Source: Immersiella caudata (Eukaryota > Ascomycota > Sordariomycetes > Sordariales > Lasiosphaeriaceae). From it: a DNA stretch of 64,000 nucleotides. The stretch's first letter is position 1. Every line of letters begins with the position of its first letter. Position numbers and translations under genes: made by a program. The DNA lies in the NCBI GenBank assembly GCA_030512335.1, contig JAULSU010000001.1:6324001-6388000 (forward strand). The letters are read 5' to 3'. Of this stretch, positions 23,398 to 33,769 are shown one piece after another. A model generated the notes under the pieces. It worked only from the letters and a program-made list of their open reading frames with translations, had not been told where the DNA came from and searched no databases.

Positions 23398-24544
23398 TTA
23401 CGCCCCTTGCCTTTCACTGTGAGATGTTAGTTTCTGAGTAAGGCATAATAGGCCCGAGCCGGCATGTCTTACGCTGGTACGGCAGAGATCCTACTCTCTG
23501 GCGTTGGTGGTAGTCCGTCTGGCCCATTTGCGAGCTCGGGGGCTTGACGGTAGAGGATAATTTCTGACTGCTTGAAGTATCGTCTGGCATCTAGGAGGAC
23601 TTTGTGAGGAGTGCGCTCGAACGGGATGATGAAGTAGTGAGGCTTACCCTCGTCAATCAATACCAAGCTTAGGTAGTATCTCGTCGAGAATTTCTTGTTG
23701 ACGTCCCGGAAGGTGGGTGTGAGGTCGAAGCCACCGAGGAACAGCCGGATGGGGATTGTCTCTCCCCTAGATGGTGATCCGTCCATAATCTGCAATGCCA
23801 GTCAGGACTGCCATGGTCAAGTGTCAATGGTATCATTATGCGATGTGTGCTTACTTCAAAGCGCACGAGAGTCTCACTCTCGTTGTACTGGTTTGGTGCG
23901 GCGCCTGTGGTCTCGCGGCGGATGATGCTGAGCTCCATATGCTTGATCTTGAGGCGTACGAGCAAGAAGTAAATGCGGCCAACAATAACGTCCTTGAGAT
24001 GGTACTTGCTCTTGCTGTACTCAAATTCGATGTGGAGACAATCCTCGATTCCAACGTCCATCTTGATGCTGCTGTTCATCTCAGGGGGGATGCGGTAGCT
24101 GTAGACCCAGATGTCCTTCTCGCGGATGACGTCGGCCATGCGGCGGGAGACTGTGACGCGAACAAAGTATCGCAGCTTAACGTTGATCCCATTGTACGAC
24201 TCGTATTGCTTCTCGACATTCTTGAAGTTGAAGTCGAAAGTCTGGGGGTGCTGCAATTCGCCGGGGGCAGCTAGTTCCTGCACGAGGGAGAGGAACTCGT
24301 AGTGATTCCCGCGGTCGAAGAACATCTCGATGGTACCGATGAACTGCACCTTGATTCCGGTATGTTCAAGGCGCTTTCCGTCCTTGGGCCGTACCGTCAC
24401 TGCACCCTTGACCGACTCTCCGTCCATATACAGCGGGGCCTTCTCGCGCCGGTTCTTGTCGAGCTTGACATCTACCATGGACCGGTCGTCCGCATCCTCT
24501 AGCACGACGTCGATATCGACGGGCGTTGCGAAAATGAACGACAT
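23398..24544 (-). CDS. VPS26: Retromer subunit VPS26
   Basis: Minus-strand exons 23855-24544, 23473-23789 and 23398-23416 (1026 nt, 341 aa). VPS26 is the arrestin-fold subunit of the retromer cargo-recognition complex, acting on endosomes to return receptors to the Golgi. The start MSFIFATPVDIDV is canonical. Further blocks are KAPLYMDGESVKGAV, HTGIKVQFIGTIE, DRGNHYEFLSL, LAAPGELQHPQ, YFVRVTVSRR and SYRIPPEMNSSIKMDVGIED; the second half contains GETIPIRLFLGGFDLTPT. The last intron (GTAAGA donor, CTAAC branch) yields a tail ending PAERQGA. If it is retained, the protein ends at PA instead. The frame is open for 134 codons upstream of the canonical start, with another in-frame ATG at 24805. Confidence 0.95.
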
Positions 24545-25505
24545 GGCTACGGTGTACTCTATGTGCTCCGGGTTCGCGTCTTCGGTTGCCGGGTAGTCGG
24601 TGCCCGCACTTGTCGCGAATCGGCCTGCTTGGGGTGCACAGCAGCGGTGTCCCTTTCGAGCTCGGAGGAAGAAATACTGCGGCCGAGCGCGGTAGAGTAG
24701 GCAAGAGGAACAAGATGTTCGGGCGTTGTAAGAGTCGTAAAGGGGATGCGGGCGACGTTGGACAAGCTCCTCCGCGCGGCCAGCTACGTTATCAGCAATC
24801 AGCATGCGGCGACCACCAGAGAGCTCTGGGCGGCAGTGAGAGCACCCGAAAGTGGGGCCCTTCCGATTACATCCCGCAGACCAATGATGTCCCTTCCATC
24901 CCTTTGGCAATTGAAAACTGAGCTCTTTATTGCATTGGCTTTCCAAATGAGCTGTTTAACTGGAAGCCCCAATTTTCTGATCTTCTAGGTTGTTGTGTCT
25001 TGAGCGGTACAGGTAAATGCTGAACGCAGGTTGAACCGCCTAGGAGTCACTCTAGGCTCGGTTGTGAGCCTGAAGCGATCACGAAGTTGAGCGGTCCCAT
25101 CTTCACCATGCTATCGTTGTAATAGTTTGGAGTTTCACACAAGTGCTCAGCCCAGGTTACTGGCGCCATACAATTGCATCGTACCGAGGCTGCCTCGCCG
25201 TTCCTTTCCAGAAAGTTGAAGGTTGAAAGTGGAACCACTCATGAGGCTGGAGTTGGAGGCTGGAAACTGGGCAATGCACAGGCCATCTCAAATGTCTCCA
25301 CCAAATACATTCCGTTGTGACCAATCAGTGCGGGGCACCGACTGCCCTAAAGTGAGTTTGCCAGTCGCGGCGGCCAGCGCACACAAGAATTATTCCGGGG
25401 CCAAATTCGACCTTAGAAATTTTGTCGGGCATTGCACCACATCTCCAGCCTACCTCGACGACGAACTGACACCTCCTCACTCCTCACACCGAACCCGACG
25501 CAAAG
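24545..25505. other. Divergent promoter region VPS26/RPL9
   Basis: About 960 bp between divergent genes. The RPL9 leader (about 25430-25505) is rich in CTCC/ACC pyrimidine stretches, as often seen before ribosomal protein genes. No separate gene seen. Confidence 0.5.
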
Positions 25506-26473
25506 ATGCGCTACATCCACAGTGAGGAGATCCTCGAGGTCCCGGAGAACGGTACGTGCTATTCAATTGCTGCAATTCTCACCTCCAGCTTTCCCCGCCC
25601 GTCCGACCAAACAGCGACCGACGACACGAGTTCAAAAAGATGCACCCGAAATCGGTGGACAGCTAGCAGGATGGGAGGGCTCCTCGACGGCATGCTGTGT
25701 TTCTGCGGGGGCAGGGAAAATATTGAGCGAGGAATGTCGTTGAGTGAAGAGGGCGATTGCTGACGCTGTTCGCAACCGCATAGTCAAGGTCTCCATCAAG
25801 TCCAGACTCGTCACCGTCGAGGGTCCTCGGGGCAAGCTCGTCAAGGACCTCAGCCATCTCGCTGTCAACTTCTCGGTCCCTAAGAAGGGCCAAATCGGCA
25901 TCGAGATCCACCACGGCAACCGCAAGAATGTCGCCACTCTCCGCACCGTCCGCACCCTGATCAACAACCTGATCATTGGCGTCACTAAGGGCTTCAAGTA
26001 CAAGATGCGCTACGTCTACGCCCATTTCCCCATCAACGTCAACCTGAACAAGAACGGCGAGACTGGTCTCTGGGAGGTCGAGATTCGGTATGTCCTACCC
26101 GAGGGAATATGTTCGAATTGGACGGAGGAATATGTCGGCTTCGCCCGTTCTGAGGTGGATTGAGGCTGACTTGATGTGTTTGTGAAGCAACTTCATTGGC
26201 GAGAAGATCGTCCGGAACGTTGTCATGCAGCCCGGTGTCGATGTCGAGATCTCCAAGGCCCAGAAGGACGAGCTCATCCTCTTCGGTAACTCCCTCGAGG
26301 GTGTCTCCCAAAGTGCGGCAGATATCCAGCAGATCTGCAGAGTCCGGAACAAGGATATCCGAAAGGTTTGTGATAAGTCCAAGGGAGACGGTCATCCGCT
26401 AGTTTGCTAATACGGATAACAGTTCCTTGACGGTCTCTACGTCTCGGAGAAGGGCAACATTGTGGAGGAGTGA
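25506..26473 (+). CDS. RPL9: 60S ribosomal protein L9 (uL6)
   Basis: Four exons: 25506-25551, 25784-26087, 26188-26365 and 26423-26473 (579 nt, 192 aa), the normal length. The spliced start reads MRYIHSEEILEVPEN then VKVSIKSRLVTVEGPRG. Strong uL6 blocks are GKLVKDLSHLAVNF, RKNVATLRTVRTLINN, GVTKGFKYKMRYVYAHFPIN, NFIGEKIVRNV and KDELILFGNSLEGVS; the protein ends GLYVSEKGNIVEE. It is a structural protein near the base of the 60S stalk and the sarcin-ricin loop. The first intron (232 nt) is long for this window and is placed very early, as is common in fungal ribosomal protein genes. Its branch site is CTGAC. Confidence 0.97.
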
Positions 26474-27530
26474 AGGACCGGCCTTGGGTTTCTTTGTGCT
26501 TTATGGGTCTAACCGGAGTGGCAAGGGGTCATTGGCATTTGCATGTTTTGTAGCGGGAAAATCGCTACAGCAAAAATGGGCAACCTTCTGAAGAACCACC
26601 GTGGTGCTCCGCCAAATCGCACCATTTCGGACTCATGCTCCCTGACTGTGATGTGAATAGCGTTGCCACCGGTCTGGAGGGGTCGGATCGACAGATACCA
26701 CATTTCTGCATTATGTCAATGAAGAGATCATGAACTATATCGCGCTTCTTCATATTTGAGTGAGGTCCACGTGGACGTGGTGCAGACTTTGGAATATCGC
26801 TCGCGAAAGAGCTACTAGGGTATGATCGATTTATGTTCAGACTCGTGAATGAAGCAGATGCGCCGTCTAGGATTGATTGACGATCTTTGCAGGTAATATC
26901 CAAGAGATTTGGATGAGAAGGTCGGACACAGCCCCATAGTTGCAAGCCTGCACCTCAACAACAAGGGCCTTAATTTGGTCCTCAACAAAGACCACACCTA
27001 AGCATTGGCGAGACCTCGCATTTCAGTCGTATTTCAGTCGTATTTCGGCCTAATTGAGCTCAACCAAGGTGGAGAAATCTTGGTCGTCCAACAACATATG
27101 CAAACCACGCTGCATCATCTCATTTCCATATCTATCTTGTCGTGTCGTCTAAGGCCGTCAAGCCGTCCATCGATTCCCTCGCGTGCCGTCTCTCCAAATA
27201 AACTGACCGTAAACGTCAGAGCAAAATTCCTCCTAGGTCCGTTCCATTTTCCTCGAGGTATCCGTACTACATCATTCTCACCAAGCCCTCCTGAAGCCAA
27301 ATTAAGTCGGGTACAAGAACGAAGTATGCCATTAAATCGTAGCCCGTAAAACGCCGTGGTAATGTGGGGGGGAATGTTGGGAAGGGGGCTCATCTGGAGG
27401 TGCGTATATGGACGGTGCTGGTGATGGGCGGAAAATATACACAGCGCCTGCCGTAAATTCGTTACCCAGTTGAGGTCAATCTAGGGTTGAAAGTGGGGAG
27501 CGCGAAACAATTGTAAGCGTTGAGATCGGA
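26474..27530. other. Convergent spacer
   Basis: About 1 kb between RPL9 and the 3' end of the minus-strand membrane protein. Short open frames only. Confidence 0.5.
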
Positions 27531-28753
27531 TCAGTCCCTAGGCAGCGATCTCGGCGACCTGGGCGAGGGGACGCGAGAGACCCGTGTCGTTCTAGTCACT
27601 CTACTGGTTCTGCTGGTTCCGCTGCGCCTCGAGCGCCGGGTCCGACGATCACTACTCATCGAACCTGAAAGAGTATGTTAGTGGCCTGATCAGATCGGGT
27701 GAAGAAGAAAAACTTACTTGGGCTTGTTGCGGTGTAGGAATCGGACCAGTAGCTGCTGCTCACATCGCTTCTGGATTTGGCGGACTTCTTCTTATCCTTT
27801 TTCTTGAGGCCGAGCAGCAGCCATATAGTACCAAGAGCAGCACCTAACCCAAGCAGCCCCTTTCCGCTGCTCTTCTTCTCCTTTCGAGAAGTCACTGTGC
27901 TCGGTCGGCCGCCACCACCGTACCACGATCCGTGGCCATCCCGGCGGGAGTGGCGGGAGCTGCTCCGGCGATACTCCTCCTCAACAACAGTTTCCTTCTT
28001 TTTCTTTCCGAGGCCCAGGATAGCGAGCGCGCCGTGCCAGAGGCCACGGATAATGCAGCATGCGCAAATTAGGATAAGCAGGATGATACCAGCAAGGGTG
28101 CCAATAACAATGCCCGCAATCGCACCAGGGCTCAGACCGCCACCAGCAGTTCCGCCTGGAGCCACGCCACCATCGGTGGTGGTAGCTTCCGCGGCGGTGC
28201 CCGTCGTTGTTACCGTCGTCGGGCCAGTGGGGATGCCACTCGTCACACGATATGGTGCGCTGAACTGTGTGGTAACGCCCCCGAGGCCGCTGCTTACCGG
28301 ACCTGGGACTTTGTCCTTTGCTATGCATTGGCCACTGTAGGCGCAGGTCTGCCAGCTAGCGCAACATATGCTGCCGCAGGCAACCTGACCAGAGCCAGGA
28401 GGCGGGACGCAGGCGTTGCCTCCCTCACCTGTCGCCGCGGGGAAGAAGGAGCTGAAGGTGCTCGTGAAGGTCCCGGTTGAAGTCCATGTCGTTGTATAGA
28501 TGGCGTAACCGCCGCCAGCGTCGACCGAACACCCAGCGATGCCATTAGATGTATAGCATTGGGACCCAGCACTGCAACAGTATTGATTGTCGTAGCCGCA
28601 GTACTGATTGCATTGGCGTGGCATGAGGTAGCCATACCCAGCAGCATGGAAGTCGTCCTTGGGATATGGAACTGCGAAGGCATTTTGTGGCGAAAATGCT
28701 AACAAGATGCAGAGAGTCGAAGCAAGGCTCCGCAGCGGTTGTTGAGGGGCCAT
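27531..28753 (-). CDS. Cysteine-rich membrane-anchored protein with Arg/Ser tail
   Basis: Minus-strand exons 27718-28753 and 27531-27664 (1170 nt, 389 aa). Residues 1 to about 27 form a signal peptide (LASTLCILLAFSPQNAFA). The predicted extracellular part has two cysteine clusters, around CNQYCGYDNQYCC and then CGSICCASWQTC, followed by a Thr/Gly-rich stalk. A transmembrane segment follows (AIAGIVIGTLAGIILLILIC), then a basic cytoplasmic region and a second hydrophobic run (LLGLGAALGTIWLLLGL). Splicing at CCAA/GTAAGT to CAG/GTTCG replaces the unspliced end with an Arg/Ser/Thr repeat tail (SDRRTRRSRRSG onward). I recognise it as a fungal surface-protein type with no assigned function. A cell-surface or wall-sensing role is only a guess. 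Confidence 0.8.
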
Positions 28754-30392
28754 CTTGTTGACGAATGTGGCTGAAATTGATGCGACAACAATGGCAATTG
28801 TGTCAAGCCGCCGAAATGACTTTTTAGCTCCCAGACTCGAGGTCGGGGAGATTGAGGTCGAGCAACCTCGAGGTTGCGCGCCTGCAGTGGTGCTGACCTT
28901 CACTTCCTGGCGGTGAGTACCAAGTGCCGGGCGCCACTCCTCACGGTCAGGCAGCTGGCTGCACGGTTTGGCCTCTTCTACAGCCCAAGTGTCGTCGTCG
29001 TTTGTTGTGAATTGCACTGTTTTCAGTCTCTGCGTGTCCTGGATCGCCTCCCGTCGCCGAGACAGTTCCGACTCAACGGGGCCGAGTGGGGAACGCTGAA
29101 AGGCCGGACGGAGCGTTGAAGCAACTGATGTGTCTTGGGCCTGTCACTCGATGAACCGTATTGTTAGTGTCGCACTTGACTGCGGGCCGAGATGTCAAGA
29201 ATGCAAGTCGAAGTTTGTTCTAGGCCCCGAGAGATAAAGTCTGTGGAATGGATGGAAGAAGTGCGGGAGAAAAATGCCATGCAAGTTTTGAAAAGCTCTT
29301 ATGACGGTGGCCGGGCGCGACGTGTTCAGGGTCCAGTTTCGCTCCCAACCTCCTCAACAGTGGTGTTGTGAAGGTACCAACCTCTCGGATTTCGACTTTT
29401 TTGGCGATGGTCAAACGGACTGCTGCCCCTAGTTTTATTGGACCTAGCCTGTCAAATCAGCTATACGATCAAATCACTGCACGAAATTGCAAAGGGGGAT
29501 CGAGGAGAGCTGTCCTTTCGTCGACTTTCGTCCAGTCTGGGTCGGCCAATCCACAGATGCATGCAAGCTGGGGACGGGAGCTATCTGGCCCGGCTGGCCA
29601 CGCTGTTTACACAACCCCGCGATCCGCTCACTGGACGACAATCTTATCGGGAGCGGAGACCCCCACCGCTTCCCTGTCGCTGGTTGCTACCCCACCTGCC
29701 AAAGATCCGAATAAGCTGTCAGCCGCCACACGTGCATCCAAGGAGAGCTAGATTCGACTTATAGGTACTGAACCCAGATCCCCCTTCGCCTTCATAGATT
29801 CCCAATATTCCTCAGTAGGGTTAGAGGGACATGGAGAGATCTCATCGGTGCCTCTTTACATCCGAATAATGATTTCTGACTTATGGAGGGCCGAGTTCAC
29901 ATCTGCCACAACGCGCAACCTCCAACAGCGATGTGGCTACTCGACAATAAAACCGAGCAGCTCTATCTACCTGGACCAACCCCATCTAAACTGTGTCGAT
30001 GCTCCGTGGTCGAGCTACAAGTGAACCTCGTCTGAGTTGACTGGCAGAAACGAAGACTTCACGGCTTTCTCGTATGTCTACAGTATTGTGACGTGTTCTA
30101 ACAGTCGAAAACTGTAGCAGCAACCCGGTAAAGCTCATGGAGCTTCCATTCCCAAGCCCAACAAATATTACGAGAAACCTTTCTCAGGACGGGAGCTTTG
30201 AGGCTGCGGGCGTGCCCGCATGGAGCTTAAGTCTTGGCGTTACAGCGCAAGGGCCAATTTGCGTAGTGCGTAATCCGTACTGTGCTCGGCGGGCAACGGA
30301 TTACCAGGGTCAAGATCCAAACCCCAACTGAACCGCAAACCACGCAAGCTGCGACATCGAGCTCGAGTATCGAGTGTAAAAGGCCCTGCACC
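28754..30392. other. Divergent spacer
   Basis: About 1.6 kb between the cysteine-rich membrane protein (-) and V-ATPase subunit H (+). Open frames of up to 127 codons around 29368-29764 overlap each other in several frames and show no family signal. Probably both promoters. Confidence 0.5.
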
Positions 30393-32042
30393 ATGTCGCT
30401 CGACCCACCGACACACCTGGCATCGCTACAAATTAACATCCGGCAACGGCCAATTCCCTGGGACGGTGCCGTGCGCGCAGGCAACTTGACGGAGGAGCAG
30501 CTCGCCCAGATCCGCGCTGTCGATAAGGCTAAGAAGGATGCGCGCAAGCAAACGGTCGAGGCCAATCTAGACGACTACTGCAGCCTGTTCGTCGGCGGCC
30601 CGGGGAAGAAGAGCGTGTTGGAATTGGCGGCCAAGCGTCAGGATGTCGTGCAATACATTCTGGTTCTCCTGAGCGATCTGCTCGAGAGTACGTTCCTTCC
30701 TCTCCTCTTGCCACCCCCGCGATGCCCTGTGCCACCTGCCATAGCTTCCTCCTCCACCCTATTACCCGAAATCAAGTTTGAGAACAGGCTCTACTCTTTG
30801 CATTGTCATTCCTATACAGGACCTAGCTCACCTATGATACCTAGGCATACCTGCTCTTGCCAAAGCCCTCTTCAAGAACGGCGACCCCTACCGACACTTT
30901 CTGCCTCTCCTCGCCCACTCTCCGAACCCTGACGATCATATCCCGCTCTTGACATCGAACGTCCTCATCAGCCTCATGGCTAGCTCTAGGGACGAGTCCA
31001 CAGCTACGATAGACAAAGCGCTCCCAGTCATTTTCAGCTATCTGTCCTCGTTGACCAAGAATTCCGATGCCGGCCTCCAAGACATTGGCGTGCAAGAGTA
31101 CTCGTCGCTGCTCTATGGCCGCGTTACGAGGCAGCAGTTTTGGGGGCAGAGGAGCGAGACTGTCGGGCCCTTGATTCAGATTCTGCGAGCCGCGGCTGGT
31201 ATCGGGAGCGACGATTCGTCAGCCAGCCTGTGGAGCGAGAACGCATCAACAACTCGGACAGGCTTCGAGGGGTCTCTCGGCGGCGGAGTGGGCCTACAGC
31301 TTCTCTACCACGTCTTGTTGGTGATGTGGCAGCTTAGCTTCGAGGCTGCAGAGGTCGGCGACGACCTGAATGAGTAAGGGGCGATTCTTCCTCAATACCT
31401 GGTTTGGCAACTGACACAGTTTCAAGTGAATACGACATTGTATCTCTGTACACAAAGCTCCTGCGACTCTCCCCCAAGGAGAAGACCACTCGCCTCATTG
31501 TATCAACGCTACTCAATCTCCTCTCGAAGAACCAAAACACCCTCTTGCCCATCGCTGTCCTTGCCCGTCTCCCCGCTCTGTTGCAGAACCTGGCCGGCAG
31601 GCAATTCCCTGACCCAGATCTCAAAGAGGACCTAAGTACCCTCCGTGAGCTGCTCGATGAGTACACCAGGACCAAGACGACATTCGACGAGTACGTTGGA
31701 GAAGTCAATTCCGGGCACTTGCGGTGGTCGCCTCCCCACCGGAACACGGTCTTCTGGGCAGAAAACGCGCGGAAGATTTTGGAGCATGAGAACGGTGAGG
31801 TTGTCAGAAAACTCGCTCAGATCATGGCCAAGCCGTGGGACAACGACAAGGCGGTGCTGGCGATCGCATGTAACGATATTGGCTGTCTGGTGCGCGAGGT
31901 ACCCGAAAAGAGGAGTCAGCTTGAGAAGTTGGGTTTGAAGACCAGGGTCATGGAGCTCATGGCAGAAGCGGATGAGAATGTGCGATGGGAGAGTCTCCGC
32001 GCGCTTGGTGGCTGGCTGCAATACAGCTTTGACACAAAGTGA
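30393..32042 (+). CDS. VMA13: V-type ATPase subunit H
   Basis: Three exons: 30393-30687, 30845-31373 and 31427-32042 (1440 nt, 479 aa). Subunit H belongs to the peripheral V1 sector of the vacuolar proton pump; it activates the assembled enzyme and silences free V1. Family blocks include QINIRQRPIPWDG at the N-terminus, IPALAKALFKNGDPYRHFLPLLAHS, EYSSLLYGR, YDIVSLYTKLLRLSPKEKTTRLI and, near the C-terminus, HLRWSPPHRNTVFWAENARK with KPWDNDKAVLAIACNDIGCLVRE. The protein is mostly helical repeats and ends SLRALGGWLQYSFDTK. Splice sites are conventional, with an ACTGACAC branch before exon 3. Length is normal for the family. Confidence 0.96.
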
Positions 32043-32404
32043 ATTGGGGATGTTGTGTGGTGATTTACTGGGACACAAGCGAGGTCATCATTCCGGTCGA
32101 AGTGCGGCCATGCATACCGAAGAACGGTAGAGATAAGGTTGTTTTCTAGATTGAACTAATCATTGTATAACTCGGGTTTTTACCAGTGTTCAGCTGTCCC
32201 GAATCGGCTGTCCCGTGAGGCGATTCGTCTCGTTGCAACCCCGCCAGTGCCATGCCGTTTATCTTATCAGATCCCGCCTTTTAAGGGAGCTACCGCTGAC
32301 ATCACCCCTCAACGTTGCGATTCTGCATCGTTTCCCCTACCTCGACTTCGCTGTTCCATACCGCTCCCTTGTTCCCTAAACCCAAAGACCGCGCGCAGCC
32401 GAAC
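32043..32404. other. Spacer between VMA13 and acylphosphatase
   Basis: About 360 bp on the same strand, with a pyrimidine-rich leader before 32405. No gene seen. Confidence 0.5.
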
Positions 32405-33033
32405 ATGTCGCAGCGAGTCTACTTCCTCGCCCACGGCGGCACCGTGCAAGGTTCGTTCAAATGTCAGACCCCTCGCGCCCCTCATCGCTTCTAACTTAGC
32501 TCCCCCCATTCTTAGGTGTTGGCTTCCGGTGAGACTTCCTACCCCTACCTTCCCCCATTTTAATCAACTCTCCTTACACATCACCTAACTAGCGACTTTA
32601 CAAACAAACGTGCCGCCGAGTTCGGAAGTAAGTGGGATTTGGAGCGATTTCTTCCCCTTTTGTCTCTTTTTCCGTTGTCTCTGGAGTAAAACTCTCTCTC
32701 GGCTTCCGAGACAATGGAAAATTCCCCAAAAAGGAGATAATGAGCTGATACTTGCCACAGTTACGGGCTGGGTGCGGAATACAACCAACAACAAGGTTCG
32801 TACTTGCTTGCCTACATTATAGCTTTCTAGCTGGGTCGGGGCTACGGTGAGAGAACGAGCATGATGTTGATCAAGTAATTCAGGTCGAAGGCGAAGCTCA
32901 AGGGGAACCAGAAGTTCTCAAAAAGTTCTTGAAGGATGTGGATAACGGTCCCCGGCATGCGAAGGTTGTGAGGCTCGATAAGGAGGAGCGGGATTTGTTG
33001 GAGGGGGAGGCGGGCTTCGAGGTTAGATATTGA
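32405..33033 (+). CDS. Acylphosphatase
   Basis: Five exons: 32405-32450, 32516-32528 (13 nt), 32593-32627, 32761-32795 and 32884-33033 (279 nt, 92 aa). Each exon is too short to stand out alone. Spliced, they give MSQRVYFLAHGGTVQGVGF, then RDFTNKRAAEFGITGWVRN, then NKVEGEAQG, which is the acylphosphatase signature. The catalytic Arg is residue 20 (GVGFR) and the catalytic Asn residue 38 (WVRN). The enzyme hydrolyses carboxyl-phosphate bonds of small acyl phosphates in the cytosol. The C-terminus ends GEAGFEVRY in the usual beta-strand. All introns are GT-AG, and the second exon sits inside the GVGF loop. The gene has a normal family length and no lesions. Confidence 0.95.
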
Positions 33034-33769
33034 ACGGCGTTTGAGGAATTGAAGGGATCGGGCTGATGTGACGATTAAAGGGAGCTTGGAGTAGGGGCGA
33101 GATAAATGCAAAGGGGGATGGCGGTTGTATGTGGGCTGAGAGGGGGTTGTAACCAGGTTGTAACCGGACTGTACCCATGTTAGGGCTGAGTTGCAAGAGG
33201 GATGAAACCTTGCTGTAAGAAAGATATGACGTACCTGAAGACTGATGACTTCAACCAAAAGTACAGGGTATTTCCCTGATCACAGGTATGGGATGATTGA
33301 ATGAACAGTAAGCACTCCTGAGCCCACCCAGACCTAACTGATGCTCCTGGATAGCACTTTCCATAAGGTACCGACACGTCACTCCTGGTCTTCAAACCAA
33401 TCCTCTACATGACCACGTCGAACAACCATATATTCATAAAATGACTTGAATTCCTATATGCCAACCAAACACGCCAGATAGATGCTCACAGAACATTCGC
33501 AATGCATTATCCGCATGACAACCAAACCCTCCCACCTAGGACACAGGTACCACACTTAAAGTTATTCATCAACCCCCAACGCCCAATTACAATATTTAAG
33601 CTCGCTCCCATAACGAATATCTATCTAAAAGTAAGCTCGGTAAGCTAGGTTGGCAATATTCCCCATCATCAACAACATAAACCGTATCTTTCTTTCCGTC
33701 CCATCCTACTGCAAGTGTCCTCGACCAGGTACTGCGTACTGTAGCTATGCATCCATCAAACAAGTAATC
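33034..33769. other. Convergent spacer
   Basis: About 740 bp, relatively AT-rich from 33420 to 33640. It contains the 3' regions of acylphosphatase and the DUF726 gene. No gene seen. Confidence 0.5.

Noticed and set aside
25744..26163. Possible alternative start of RPL9 at an upstream in-frame segment of intron 1
   Set aside because: It would insert about 13 residues not found in uL6 proteins; the 25783 acceptor gives the canonical sequence.
28981..29764. Clustered open frames upstream of V-ATPase subunit H
   Set aside because: Several overlapping frames in all phases, no conserved motifs and no coherent splice pattern.
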